Below are positions 17,899 through 26,655 of a stretch of DNA of 64,000 nt, piece after piece. The stretch's first letter is position 1; the number at the start of each line of letters is the position of its first letter. The notes below the pieces were generated by a model that was not told the DNA's origin, did not search any database, and saw only the letters and a program-made list of their open reading frames with translations. A program made the translations under genes and the position numbers. The stretch comes from Chloroflexota bacterium (GTDB lineage Bacteria; Chloroflexota; Anaerolineae; Aggregatilineales; Phototrophicaceae), in the NCBI GenBank assembly GCA_020161935.1, contig JAIUNI010000003.1, forward strand, positions 186,001 to 250,000. Direction: 5' to 3'.

Positions 17899-17931
17899 TT
17901 TAGGGGACAGATGTATTATTTGTCCCCTAAA
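17899..17931. terminator. 11-bp perfect hairpin between RHS tip and next gene
   Basis: TTTAGGGGACA pairs with TGTCCCCTAAA around an 11-base loop. It has no long T run, so it may be an attenuator rather than a full terminator. Confidence 0.55.
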
Positions 17932-17963
17932 TAAGTGAAAATGAATAATGAGGAAGTGCTAAT

Positions 17964-18740
17964 ATGTTTGATCTGAACGATAATGGTCTTTATAAATGGC
18001 ATCACCTTTTTTTGATGTTGAGTTTGGAATTAATCAGCCCTTTTCTGGAGGATATTGATTTTCCACTAGAGCAACATATAACAACTATACGGCAAGCGTC
18101 ACGTACTTTCGTCCAACGTTTCTTTGAAGTAGAGCTGGATATTTTTTATATGGGTAAGGCTAGCAACGTTGGTACTAGATTGTTCAATGATACATATGAG
18201 GAGCTATCTAAGAATATCGGGCAAGATGCCACTGAAATCTTGTGTAATTGGGGTAACCAGTTACGAATGGACACAGCATTTGAAGAATCACTTCTCGTGT
18301 TATGGGATAACCTACTTACCAAAGTGACTGATATTGAAAGTGAAGAATTTCAACAGCTAAGTACGATTTTTGACCATAAAGCGTTTGTAATCGCATCAAT
18401 CATTATGCGTTTTAAAACGGAGCTTAAAGGGATTTGGGACACTTTAGATTTCTTAGAACAAACTCCAAAGGGCGAATGGGATTTAAGAGCATACCAGATA
18501 TACAATCAAGGTGATCGTCGTGATGTTTCTGATGTGAAAATTACGCGAAGCCCATTGACGTATTTTGAAGGAATCGTCACGTACGTAAAAATTCGGAGAG
18601 CAATTTGCAAAATAAGAAGCTCTCTCTCCGTGAGTGAATATGAAAATTTACTCATGTGGGTGGCTTCTAGTTTGAACCATAAACTAGAGGTAGCCTCTGA
18701 AAGTATTTTTGACCTTTGCTTAGATGGGAGTTCATCTTGA
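17964..18740 (+). CDS. Unknown protein, possible immunity partner of the RHS tip
   Basis: 258 residues, AT-rich like the RHS tip before it and unlike the housekeeping genes around. It is mostly helical by appearance, with many acidic residues and no signal peptide, transmembrane segment or catalytic motif that I recognise. It starts 78 bp after the RHS tip on the same strand, which is where an immunity gene would sit. That role is inferred from position alone. There are repeats downstream. Confidence 0.6.
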   Translation: MFDLNDNGLYKWHHLFLMLSLELISPFLEDIDFPLEQHITTIRQASRTFVQRFFEVELDIFYMGKASNVGTRLFNDTYEELSKNIGQDATEILCNWGNQLRMDTAFEESLLVLWDNLLTKVTDIESEEFQQLSTIFDHKAFVIASIIMRFKTELKGIWDTLDFLEQTPKGEWDLRAYQIYNQGDRRDVSDVKITRSPLTYFEGIVTYVKIRRAICKIRSSLSVSEYENLLMWVASSLNHKLEVASESIFDLCLDGSSS

Positions 18741-19151
18741 CTACTGTCTATATCATATTGCTTATCCCTTCTAAATTTTTGGGTTATGCGATGGTAAATA
18801 AGCCGTCACCAATCTGAACCTTATCCCTGTGCTGGATACTTAGCTCATCCTCCCTCAAATCACCCTAACTACCCTTGAAGAGCCTGCGCCCTGCAGGCTC
18901 TTTCATTTTCGGCCTCAACTCACGTCGTTTTTGAAGCGCGTCCATACACCGAGACATGCAACAAGTGCAAAGCGGGTCGGCTTTGTGAGGCAGAGGTTGG
19001 GTGGATTTTCGCGTGTAGAGTGGGATTGGGGCGACGAATAGTGAAGTGCGGTGGAAACGCGCAAAAAGGTGGGTTGTGGGGCGTTTAAGAGCCTGTGGGT
19101 TGGGAAGGAGAGGATAGGTCAACAGAATGGGTTTATGGCATAATGTAACCT
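18741..19151. other. Gene-free spacer built of repeat modules
   Basis: Holds modules that recur near 21-22 kb: 18829-18860 (also 21044-21077), 18893-19000 (also 21898-22015) and 19048-19081 (also 21375-21408). A terminator-like hairpin at 18878-18902 lies inside. No gene is seen. Confidence 0.75.
18878..18906. terminator. Intrinsic terminator-like hairpin
   Basis: AAGAGCCTG pairs with CAGGCTCTT around CGCCCTG, followed by TCATTTT. Its right arm is the start of a repeat module also found at 21898. Confidence 0.65.
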
Positions 19152-19522
19152 ATGAACACACTCAAGTTTTACACCGATACGCATGTTCCTAAAGCCGTTG
19201 CAATACAACTCCGCGCACAGAACATTGAAGGCGTTCGCTGCGAAGAGGTCGGGTGGCAGAGGGTGATGATGTGGAGCATTTGGAATACGCGACATCACAG
19301 GGCTGTACACTGGTTTCGCATGATTTGGATTTTGTGCAACTCCACAGCCAATGGCTGCATGATGGGCAGCGGCATTGTGGTATCGTGGTGTTCAACCGTA
19401 AGTTTCAAGGGAATGTGGGCAAGTTGGTAACGGAACTGGCGGAATGGCATCGGCTCATTGCCGAAGGCGCAGGAACGGTTGAACGTGACGTGTATAATAA
19501 GTTGATTGAGATTGTGAGGTAG
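19152..19522 (+). pseudogene. DUF5615 PIN-like toxin, frameshifted
   Basis: The N-terminal part (19152 to about 19250) begins MNTLKFYTDTHVPKAVAIQL, typical of DUF5615 PIN-like proteins. The continuation (EGDDVEHLEYATSQGCTLVSHDLDF) is in another frame from about 19253. Adding one G to the GGG at 19251-19253 restores one continuous protein of about 123 residues. It is therefore either a one-base deletion, a sequencing or assembly error, or, less likely, a programmed shift. It is followed 4 bp later by a DUF433 gene, the usual partner. Confidence 0.75.
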
Positions 19523-19526
19523 TGTG

Positions 19527-19841
19527 ATGCAGCAAGTTGATTTTCCACCGATTGACCACATCGAAATCCGCAACGGTCAGGCACGTATCAGCGGGCGGCA
19601 AACAAAGGTTAAGATGGTCATCAGCCGTTTGTTGGACGGAACAGGGGCAACGGTTCAGGAGGTCATGGGGCAATATAATCTCAGCCGCGCCGAAGTACTG
19701 GCCTGCTTGAGTTATTATTATGACTATCAAGAGGCGATTGAAAAGTATTTCGTGGCGCAAGAGAAAGCGGCTCAGGAAGCAGCCATTCCACTGGATGAAC
19801 TGGTGAGCCAACTGCGAAAGCGGAAACTTCAGCGGCCTTGA
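19527..19841 (+). CDS. DUF433-like antitoxin partner
   Basis: 104 residues. ARISGRQTKVKMVISRLLDGTGATVQEVMGQYNLSRAEVLACLSYYYDY follows the DUF433 pattern (short beta hairpin, then a helix-turn-helix of the VapB-like type). DUF433 proteins are commonly paired with DUF5615 PIN-like proteins. Here the toxin-like gene comes first, the reverse of the more usual order, and is frameshifted, so this may be a surviving antitoxin. ATG 19527 has GAGG at 19517-19520; GTG 19524 is an alternative. A basic C-terminal tail may contact DNA. Confidence 0.75.
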   Translation: MQQVDFPPIDHIEIRNGQARISGRQTKVKMVISRLLDGTGATVQEVMGQYNLSRAEVLACLSYYYDYQEAIEKYFVAQEKAAQEAAIPLDELVSQLRKRKLQRP

Positions 19842-19871
19842 TATGGCATCTATTGTGAACGAATATGAAAC

Positions 19872-19898
19872 AAGAGCCTGTGGGAATGTAGGCTCTTT
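19872..19898. terminator. Terminator-like hairpin after the DUF433 gene
   Basis: AAGAGCCT pairs with AGGCTCTT around a ten-base loop. The same arms occur at 18878-18902. Confidence 0.6.
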
Positions 19899-19992
19899 AG
19901 CGCCTACGCACGGCTAACTACTCCGGCATTAGTCACACCCTAAAATATCTACCAGCTAATGATATGAGAATAAATTTGAGAGTTCACATAAA

Positions 19993-21021
19993 ATGCTGAA
20001 AAAAGCGCTTGTGCTTGTTTTTATAGTTCTAGTTGGAATAACCTACAAGCTATTTTCCATTTCCATTCCACTACGTTTTCCACAATTTGAAGAGTACCCT
20101 ATTGCTGGTCCCGGAGAGTATTATCTTCCACAATGGAGTAATGATAGTCGTTACTTAGCTTATATAGAAAGGTCTAAAGATCCGACACTGGTAGTTTATG
20201 ATTCCCAGACTAAAGTAAGTTGGAATGTCATCGCCAATATATCTAGTACGCACTTTTCTTGGAACCCTACTGGGGCACTTGCTTACCTGAAATATAGTTC
20301 TAGCTCAAGTGGATCATCCTTAGCAATATCTGAATTGCATCAAGTCGATTCCAAAGGTCAAAATGCTAAAATTCTTGCAACTAATTTACTAAATGCTGGG
20401 GATTTTGAATGGTTTAGTGATGGAGAAAGAATAGCTATTCTTCTTACTGAGCCGAATGGCGATGCATACTCCACTAATGTCTATATCTTAAATACAAATG
20501 AATCCACAACTAGCAGCCTGTTAAATGCAAAAAGTATTGGTCTCGAATCTATAGCGAGTTTAGCATTAGCTCCTGATGAACAGGCAATAACCGTGTACGG
20601 TGTTCATGAAGATAATGGTCGATATGAAGCTCAAATTGTGATTTACAGTATAGAAACAAACACTGTACTTAAGCGAATTATTCCAAGTCAAGTCATCCCA
20701 AATGAAAATACTGAATACCCTCTTGCTGGCTTATTAGATAGCACAAATTTTGGATGGATTGATGGTCAAAATTGGTTACTTGCTGCAATAAATACGCCAA
20801 GTGGGAAATGTTATAATTACGCCTTATTCTTTTTTGACATTCGTGATTTGCAGAAGAGTTTTTGTATTCCAAGTGTTGGGGGTGTATTTGATTATCCCAC
20901 AATCTCACCAGACTTAACTAAGATTAGTTACGTAACAGTGGCAGGTGTTGGACAGAATTATGTCATGGTTGGTAATGTAACATCTGATCTCTTAAATAAA
21001 CTGAAATCTGGAGGGAAATAG
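19993..21021 (+). CDS. TolB/WD40-like beta-propeller protein, membrane-anchored
   Basis: 342 residues, AT-rich. An N-terminal hydrophobic anchor (ALVLVFIVLVGITYKLF) is followed by repeated blades with the TolB-type pattern: PQWSNDSRYLAYIE, FSWNPTGALAYLK, FEWFSDGERIAIL and LALAPDEQAITVYG. Such propellers bind peptides or act as surface scaffolds. No enzyme domain is attached. The low GC marks it as part of the acquired zone. There is no operon partner on the same strand. Confidence 0.75.
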   Translation: MLKKALVLVFIVLVGITYKLFSISIPLRFPQFEEYPIAGPGEYYLPQWSNDSRYLAYIERSKDPTLVVYDSQTKVSWNVIANISSTHFSWNPTGALAYLKYSSSSSGSSLAISELHQVDSKGQNAKILATNLLNAGDFEWFSDGERIAILLTEPNGDAYSTNVYILNTNESTTSSLLNAKSIGLESIASLALAPDEQAITVYGVHEDNGRYEAQIVIYSIETNTVLKRIIPSQVIPNENTEYPLAGLLDSTNFGWIDGQNWLLAAINTPSGKCYNYALFFFDIRDLQKSFCIPSVGGVFDYPTISPDLTKISYVTVAGVGQNYVMVGNVTSDLLNKLKSGGK

Positions 21022-21408
21022 TCTGAGATGATGATATATACTCGTGTACTAGATACTTAGCCCATCTCCCCTCAAATTTAAACCACTCGACTATAATCAT
21101 GATGCAAGCCATTTAGGACGGAACTGAAGAGGAAATAGAAACAATAGTTATAGACGTAATGCCTTTATTATACGCCATGTAGCGTTTACAGAGGTCAGCG
21201 CAGAGTTGCGAGTGGCAGGTCAAACGTCGGCAGCGATAGGAGATCACGCGAATCGACCCCGCCTGTCGAAACCTGTAGTCCCGCGCAGCAGGGTAACGTC
21301 CGAAAGAGCCGAGGTGGGAGGCTGGGTGAAGATTGACACGGTTAGGGTGGGGATGTGGGCGAAGATGCGTCAATGCGGTGGAAAGGCGCAAAAAGGTGGG
21401 TTGTGGGG
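21022..21408. other. Gene-free spacer with repeat modules
   Basis: Module 21044-21077 matches 18829-18860. Module 21375-21408 matches 19048-19081 with one mismatch and stops exactly at the hicA stop codon. The middle part shows nothing recognisable. Confidence 0.7.
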
Positions 21409-21633
21409 CTATTTCAGCAGGTCTATAAATTCATCTACCGTCAGTCCCGCATCCTTGATGATTTTGTGCAGCATACCGGGTTTGAGTGTGCCATGATTAG
21501 GAACAGTGGTACGAGCTGCCGGATTGTCGCGGTGAAGGGTGATGTGACTGCCATTTTGACGCGATACCGTGAAGCCGATGCGCTGTAATACTTTGATGCA
21601 GTCACGGGCGCGGACTACAGGCAGCTTGGGCAT
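21409..21633 (-). CDS. hicA: HicA-type mRNA interferase toxin
   Basis: 74 residues, the usual HicA size. The double-stranded-RNA-binding-like fold is seen in LPVVRARDCIKVLQRIGF, and the catalytic His lies in GSHITLHRD. The continuation VPNHGTLKPGMLHKIIKDAGL is characteristic of the family. HicA cleaves mRNA and is neutralised by HicB. The ATG at 21633 overlaps the hicB stop by one base. The order hicB-hicA on the minus strand is the less common arrangement. The stop codon abuts a dispersed repeat. Confidence 0.93.
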   Translation of the reverse strand: MPKLPVVRARDCIKVLQRIGFTVSRQNGSHITLHRDNPAARTTVPNHGTLKPGMLHKIIKDAGLTVDEFIDLLK

Positions 21634-21842
21634 TAGACAGCCTTGAGCAAAATGGGAGCAGGAAGATCATCAGGCACTTCTTCGCCAGCCGCAAGCATAT
21701 CTTCAATATGTAAGGCGATGGCTTCTTTGATGTTTGCTATTGCTTCGGCTTCGGTTTCACCCTGACTGTAGCAACCGGGCAAACTCGGTACTTCAACGAC
21801 ATAACCGCCTGTTTCATCGGGAATGAGAATGACTTGGCGCAT
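21633..21842 (-). CDS. hicB: HicB-type antitoxin
   Basis: 69 residues covering the HicB partial RNase H-like fold: ETGGYVVEVPSLPGCYSQGETEAEAIANIKEAI. The C-terminal DNA-binding domain seen in longer HicB proteins is absent, so autoregulation may differ. I take ATG 21842 because GAAAGG precedes it; a longer frame to 21911 has no such support. It is translationally coupled to hicA. Confidence 0.92.
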   Translation of the reverse strand: MRQVILIPDETGGYVVEVPSLPGCYSQGETEAEAIANIKEAIALHIEDMLAAGEEVPDDLPAPILLKAV

Positions 21843-21897
21843 GGTATAGCCTTTCACTGAGGAAATCATAGCATAAATCAGGGATTGGGTCACTATC

Positions 21898-22015
21898 GCA
21901 GGCTCTTTCATTCTCGTTCGGCCTCACTCAAATTGTTCGTGAAGCGCGACTAGAAGGGGAGCGGTGCAGCAAGGGCGAAGAGGGTTGGCTTTGTGAGGGG
22001 TGGGTGAAGTGTCGT
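21898..22015. repeat. Repeat module shared with 18893-19000
   Basis: Begins GCAGGCTCTTTCATT and continues through GAAGCGCG and GGCTTTGTGAGG, matching the spacer before the DUF5615 gene. It lies just upstream of hicB. Confidence 0.7.
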
Positions 22016-22115
22016 GGTTGGATAAAGGGCAGTCCCAGACCGCACTTAACTTTTGTAGGGTTTTGGGGTATGATGCCACGCGCAAGTTTTTCTCACGTAC
22101 CGGAGCCATCACCCC

Positions 22116-23537
22116 ATGGAACATTCAGCCGCACGTCGGGCATCAATGATATTGGGCGGTGTTATGATCGCCGCGATTGCATTGAGCGCCATCCTACCCA
22201 TTTTTCAGAATAACGCGACGAACGCCCTTTCAACGGTGGAGGCGACCACCGCCCCGACCGTTACATCGCCGCCCGTGCTGACCGACTTCAGCACGATTAC
22301 CTTTGACCAAGATTACCTGCATCCAAGCGGCCTGTTCAGCGTCGCCGAACCGACTGGCTGGATCGCGGGGCAGGAAACCAGCAAGCCCGAAGGTGTCGAA
22401 ATCACCATGAACAACGGCACGCTGCTGAGTGTGATCCAGACTTCCGTGCAGATTTCGCCGACCGTCGTGGCGGATTTGGACGAAATCGACTCGATTTACA
22501 CCTCGGCCAATTTGAACTCCAGTTGGAGCAATTACGCGCGTTATGCCGAAACCGGCTTGAACTACCGCGAAACCTCACGCACCCGCGATACCGATAAGCT
22601 GACCATCGACTTCGAATTGAAGAACACCCGTGGTCAGATTTTCGTGGCGCGGCAGGTGGCGTGGTGGGATACGGACTGGATTTACAGCATCCGCGTGGTG
22701 ACACCCGATAACCAGATCGAACTGTTGAAATTCCTGATGGACAACGTGGTCGCCAGCTTCAAGCCCAACCGCATTTTCGCGGGGACACCCGGCGATTGGC
22801 GCGCGTACTTCGACCCCAGCAACAACCTCGTCGTGCGCTATCCTTCGGATTGGAGCGTGACGGACACGGCGATTGGCCGCCCGACAACCATCACCGGCAG
22901 CGACGCGGTACTGCGTGTGCAGTCGCAGTCGGTTTCCGCCCCGCTGGATGAAACCTCGGCGGCGGCGTGGGTGACGACCAATGTGGCCGGTGCAACCGTG
23001 ACCAGCACTGAACCGGTTACACGCGGCACGCTGGCTGGCTTCTCGGTATCTTACACCTATACGGATACCGACGGTAACTCGAACAGCGGTCTGGCGCTGC
23101 TGATTAACGGCGAGAACAACACCGTTTACAGCGCGAACCTGCGTATCTTCGAGGCGAATGTCGACTTGAACGATGATGCGGCACAGGCTACGCATGAACA
23201 ACTGGTGAAGGTCTTGGGGACGTTCCAACTGCTCTCCGGCTTGAACGTGCCGCTGCCGACCCCGACACCGACCCTCACGCTGCCACCGCCGAGCGCAACC
23301 AGCGCGTTCACGGCGACACCTGAAGCAAGCGCGACCCCACTGCCGACGAACACGCCGGAACCGACCAACACGGTTGAGCCGAGCAGCACGCCTGTCCCGC
23401 CGACCGCGACCGATGTGCCGCCGACGAATACGCCGGTGCCGCCCAGCAGCACCCCGCGCCCGACGGCAACACCGCGTCCGCCCACGGCGACCAGCGAGCC
23501 GACGGAAGAGGCGACCGCTGAGAGTACTCCGGCGTAA
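22116..23537 (+). CDS. Exported protein with C-terminal Thr/Pro-rich stalk
   Basis: 473 residues. An N-terminal segment (MILGGVMIAAIALSAILPIF) is an anchor or signal peptide. Two similar soluble domains follow (about residues 60-210 and 220-380), each starting with a pattern such as HPSGLFSVAEPTGW or DPSNNLVVRYPSDW, as in PsbP/Mog1-like folds. The last 85 residues are Thr-Pro rich and should form an extended stalk. It is probably a surface protein. Related stalks occur in the proteins at 39449, 44224 and 50991. Function unknown. A strong terminator follows. Confidence 0.75.
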   Translation: MEHSAARRASMILGGVMIAAIALSAILPIFQNNATNALSTVEATTAPTVTSPPVLTDFSTITFDQDYLHPSGLFSVAEPTGWIAGQETSKPEGVEITMNNGTLLSVIQTSVQISPTVVADLDEIDSIYTSANLNSSWSNYARYAETGLNYRETSRTRDTDKLTIDFELKNTRGQIFVARQVAWWDTDWIYSIRVVTPDNQIELLKFLMDNVVASFKPNRIFAGTPGDWRAYFDPSNNLVVRYPSDWSVTDTAIGRPTTITGSDAVLRVQSQSVSAPLDETSAAAWVTTNVAGATVTSTEPVTRGTLAGFSVSYTYTDTDGNSNSGLALLINGENNTVYSANLRIFEANVDLNDDAAQATHEQLVKVLGTFQLLSGLNVPLPTPTPTLTLPPPSATSAFTATPEASATPLPTNTPEPTNTVEPSSTPVPPTATDVPPTNTPVPPSSTPRPTATPRPPTATSEPTEEATAESTPA

Positions 23538-23545
23538 GACATTCA

Positions 23546-23610
23546 GAATGGTCTTAGACCATTCTCTACAAGAAAACAAAAAGGCGCGTCCGAAATGGAT
23601 GCGCTTTTTT
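23546..23610 (+). terminator. Two successive hairpins, the second an intrinsic terminator
   Basis: A perfect 9-bp hairpin (23546-23554 with 23558-23566) is followed by a GC-rich stem at 23584-23604 with A-rich left and TTTTTT right flank, closing the stalk-protein gene. Confidence 0.8.
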
Positions 23611-23704
23611 ATTGCCTATATGGATAGGTTAAATGTGATACACTAGTTCTAATCATTTCACGGTGGTGGTTGCGAAGTCAGTGATGCGTGTGGTGTGGTA
23701 GCGC

Positions 23705-23724
23705 GGACAGCCTGTCTGCTGTCC
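23705..23724. repeat. GTAGGG-type palindromic repeat
   Basis: GGACAGC-CTGTCT-GCTGTCC followed by CTAC. Members of the same family lie at 36527, 36583, 37789, 37838, 37912 and 37967. Confidence 0.8.
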
Positions 23725-23810
23725 CTACAACATTGGTTGCTTGCCTATCGGCACAGAATTTTATCACTTACCCTGTAACCACTACCCATTTCACTTGATG
23801 AGAACATTTT

Positions 23811-24671
23811 ATGGTCGCTCTTCCACTTCATATGAATGGTCATCAGCAAGAAAACGACTGGCAAGATCGAATCATACAGGGTGATTGTCAAGAGATACTA
23901 AAAACTGTTCCTTCTGATTCTGTTGATTTGGTTGTTACATCACCGCCATATGCTGACAGCCGCAAAAAAACATATGGTGGTATTCATCCCGACCAGTATG
24001 TTGAATGGTTTCTGCCGATTGGTGCGGAGCTACAACGAGTATTAAAACCAACTGGCAGCTTTGTGTTGAACATCAAAGAAAAAGTGGTCGATGGCGAACG
24101 ACACACCTATGTCTTGGAACTTATTTTAGCACTTCGTCAGCAAGGCTGGTTGTGGACGGAAGAATATATCTGGCACAAGAAAAATAGTTATCCCGGTAAA
24201 TGGCCTAATCGTTTTCGGGATGCTTGGGAACGCTGCTTACAATTTAACCGTTCAAAACAATTCAATATGTATCAAGACAGTGTGATGGTTCCAACAGGTG
24301 ATTGGGCTAAAACGCGACTGCGAAAGCTGAGTGAAACGGATCAGCGGCGTGATGAATCACGGGTTGGCAGCGGCTTTGGCAAGAATATTTCCAATTGGGT
24401 TGGGCGTGAACAAGCGTATCCCAATAACGTGCTGCATCTGGCGACGGAATCAAGCAATCGTAAACATAGCGCGGCGTTCCCACAAGAACTGCCAAAATGG
24501 TTTATTAAACTCTTTACACAAGAGGGCGATTTAGTGCTTGATCCGTTTATGGGTTCGGGGACAACCGCGTTGGCTGCCAAAGCATTAGGTCGTCACTATC
24601 TGGGCATTGAAATCCAGCCTGAATACGTAGAATTGGCGCGGCAGTCAGTTGGAGATGCCGATTGTGAGTAA
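23811..24671 (+). CDS. Type II DNA methyltransferase, beta class (probably N4-cytosine)
   Basis: 286 residues. Catalytic motif IV is TSPPY (residues 43-47) and comes before the SAM-binding motif DPFMGSGTT near residue 245, the order of beta-class amino-methyltransferases. Serine in TSPPY is more usual for N4-cytosine than N6-adenine enzymes. It overlaps the PmeII-like endonuclease by 8 bp and should protect its recognition site. The block is AT-rich relative to neighbours, which suggests transfer as an R-M unit. Recognition sequence unknown. Confidence 0.88.
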   Translation: MVALPLHMNGHQQENDWQDRIIQGDCQEILKTVPSDSVDLVVTSPPYADSRKKTYGGIHPDQYVEWFLPIGAELQRVLKPTGSFVLNIKEKVVDGERHTYVLELILALRQQGWLWTEEYIWHKKNSYPGKWPNRFRDAWERCLQFNRSKQFNMYQDSVMVPTGDWAKTRLRKLSETDQRRDESRVGSGFGKNISNWVGREQAYPNNVLHLATESSNRKHSAAFPQELPKWFIKLFTQEGDLVLDPFMGSGTTALAAKALGRHYLGIEIQPEYVELARQSVGDADCE

Positions 24672-25401
24672 GCTCGATCTGGATAAAGTGACCGTGTTCG
24701 TGAACCAAAATATTGATACGTTTCATGCCAAGCGGCTAAAGCGTATCCAAGATATTCGCCTAAAAGATATATTAGCGAGAAAGAATCCTTATTTATTTCG
24801 TGCTAAAAATATTAACTTTGCTCCCGATTTAGTGACTTCCATTCTTGAAGCAGTATTATCAGCATCGGAAGAAGGCTTGTTTGGTAATTTCCTTGAGGAA
24901 TTAGCCATCTTCATCAATCATATGGAATTTGCTGGTCAGAAATCATCTTCAAGAGGAATTGATCTCGACTTTATGCGCGATGAAACGCGCTATATTGTTG
25001 GTATTAAATCAGGCCCGAATTGGGGGAACAGCAGCCAATATAATGCCATGCGAACTGATTTTAAGAACGCTCTAAAAGTGCTTCGCCAGTCGCAGCAGGC
25101 GGGTCATATTCGAGCGGTGTTGGGTATTTGCTATGGCAAGTCTAAACCGGTTGATAACGGGGAATATTTGCGTGTAGAGGGTCAAGCGTTTTGGGAATTT
25201 ATTTCCGGCAGCCCTAATTTATATATCGATTTAATCCAACCTCTTGGCTATGAAGCTAAAGAGCATAATGAAGTTTATCTAAGTGCCAGAGAATTAGCCT
25301 TCAACCGGTTAACTCGTGAACTCCTGCTGGAATTTTGTAATGAGGCAGGTGAGATTAATTGGACAAAACTCCTTCAGTTCAATAGTGGGAATCTTCCTTA
25401 A
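24664..25401 (+). CDS. PmeII-family type II restriction endonuclease
   Basis: 245 residues. The segment KNPYLFRAKN near residue 37 and FGNFLEELAIFI are features I associate with the PmeII family. The core GIDLDFMRDETRYIVGIKSG has the spacing of a PD-(D/E)XK nuclease site (acidic residues in DLDF, then IKSG). It should cleave DNA at the site methylated by the upstream enzyme. I chose GTG 24664, with GGAG 9 bases upstream and 8 bp of overlap with the methylase. ATG 24655 is possible. It converges with the sigma factor gene, sharing TTAA. Confidence 0.8.
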   Translation: MSKLDLDKVTVFVNQNIDTFHAKRLKRIQDIRLKDILARKNPYLFRAKNINFAPDLVTSILEAVLSASEEGLFGNFLEELAIFINHMEFAGQKSSSRGIDLDFMRDETRYIVGIKSGPNWGNSSQYNAMRTDFKNALKVLRQSQQAGHIRAVLGICYGKSKPVDNGEYLRVEGQAFWEFISGSPNLYIDLIQPLGYEAKEHNEVYLSARELAFNRLTRELLLEFCNEAGEINWTKLLQFNSGNLP

Positions 25402-26654
25402 TCTTCTGTTTTGAGTTCAGCCTCGATCTCTTTGAGGCGGTGTTTGAAGAAGGCTTGCTCGACGGTGTTCCGGCAGAGGGTGAGCGCCTCGGTGTAGGCA
25501 TCATGCGCCTCTTGCAGCCAGCGCATCCGGCGCAGCAGGTCGGCACGCGCGGCGTGAAAGGCGTAGTAACCATTGAGCGCACCGTCGCGTTCCAGATCGT
25601 CAAGGATCGCCATCCCTGCACCGGGGCCGTTCGCCATCGCCACCGCGACCGCACGGTTGAGTTCCACCACCGCCGACGGATTAAACGTCGCCAGCACCCC
25701 ATACAGCGCGGCGATTTGCGCCCAATCGGTCGAGGCGAAGCTGACAGCTTGACTGTGCAGCGCGGCGATGGCGGCTTGCAGTTGGTAGACGTTCGGCTGG
25801 CGGTAGGCGAGCGCCGTTTCGATGATCTGCACCCCTTCAGCGATCATGGCTTTGTCCCATAGACTGCGGTCTTGATCTTCCAGCAGCACCAATTCGCCGG
25901 ACGCGCTCACCCGTGCTTTACGGCGGGCATGGGTGAGCAGCATGAGCGCCAGCAGTCCGTGAACCTCAGGGTCGGGCAGCAGGGCGGCCAGCACCCGCGC
26001 GAGGCGGATGGCTTCGTCACAGAGTTCGTGCCGGATGAGGGCATCACCGGAGGCGGCGCTGTAGCCTTCGTTGAAGATCAGGTAGATGACCGACAGCAGC
26101 GAGTCGCGGCGTTCCGGCAGCTTATGGGCGGGCGGCACTTGATACGGGATACCCGCGTCGCGGATTTTACGCTTGGCGCGGACGAGGCGCTGCGCCATTG
26201 TCACTTCGGAAACGAGGAAGGCACGGGCGACCTCCGCCGTAGAGAGGCCGCCGAGGGTGTTCAACGTCAGCGCGACCTGTGCTTCGAGCGTGAGGGCGGG
26301 GTGGCAGCAGGTGAACATCAATTTGAGCCGTTCATCGCCGAAGTTGGGGTCGAACATCTCGTCGTCTTCCGTGTCGTGGGTCGGGATCGACTCCAGCAGG
26401 TCATCGCTGCCGACGATGCGGCGGCTGCGGCGCAGGCGGTCAATCGCCCTGTGGTAGGCGGTTGTGGTCATCCACGCGCCGGGGTTGCGGGGTGTGCCGT
26501 CCACCGGCCAGCGCTGCATGGCGGTGACCAGCGCATCTTGCAGCACGTCCTGCGCGAGTTCAATATCACCCAGACGGCTGATGAGGGCGGCAAGCACCCG
26601 CCCCGACTCGGCGCGAAAGACCCTCTCGATAACCTGCCGGGTCGAGTCGATCAC
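25398..26654 (-). CDS. ECF42-type sigma factor (SigJ-like, with C-terminal TPR extension)
   Basis: 418 residues from GTG 26654. The N-terminal sigma-2 and sigma-4 regions are present (QDVLQDALVTAMQRWP, AYHRAIDRLRR, LSTAEVARAFLVSEVTMAQRLVRAKRKI). A helical extension of about 200 residues contains IYLIFNEGYSA and ends in TPR-like helices. This length and the adjacent DGPF gene are hallmarks of group ECF42. It begins one base after the DGPF gene stop, so translation is probably coupled. No anti-sigma gene is present, as expected for ECF42, where the extension is thought to control activity. Confidence 0.9.
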   Translation of the reverse strand: MIDSTRQVIERVFRAESGRVLAALISRLGDIELAQDVLQDALVTAMQRWPVDGTPRNPGAWMTTTAYHRAIDRLRRSRRIVGSDDLLESIPTHDTEDDEMFDPNFGDERLKLMFTCCHPALTLEAQVALTLNTLGGLSTAEVARAFLVSEVTMAQRLVRAKRKIRDAGIPYQVPPAHKLPERRDSLLSVIYLIFNEGYSAASGDALIRHELCDEAIRLARVLAALLPDPEVHGLLALMLLTHARRKARVSASGELVLLEDQDRSLWDKAMIAEGVQIIETALAYRQPNVYQLQAAIAALHSQAVSFASTDWAQIAALYGVLATFNPSAVVELNRAVAVAMANGPGAGMAILDDLERDGALNGYYAFHAARADLLRRMRWLQEAHDAYTEALTLCRNTVEQAFFKHRLKEIEAELKTED

Positions 26655-26655
26655 G

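Noticed and set aside
22575..23579. 334-codon antisense frame over the stalk protein
   Set aside because: It is an Arg-rich translation of the antisense strand of a clear coding region with Thr/Pro repeats.
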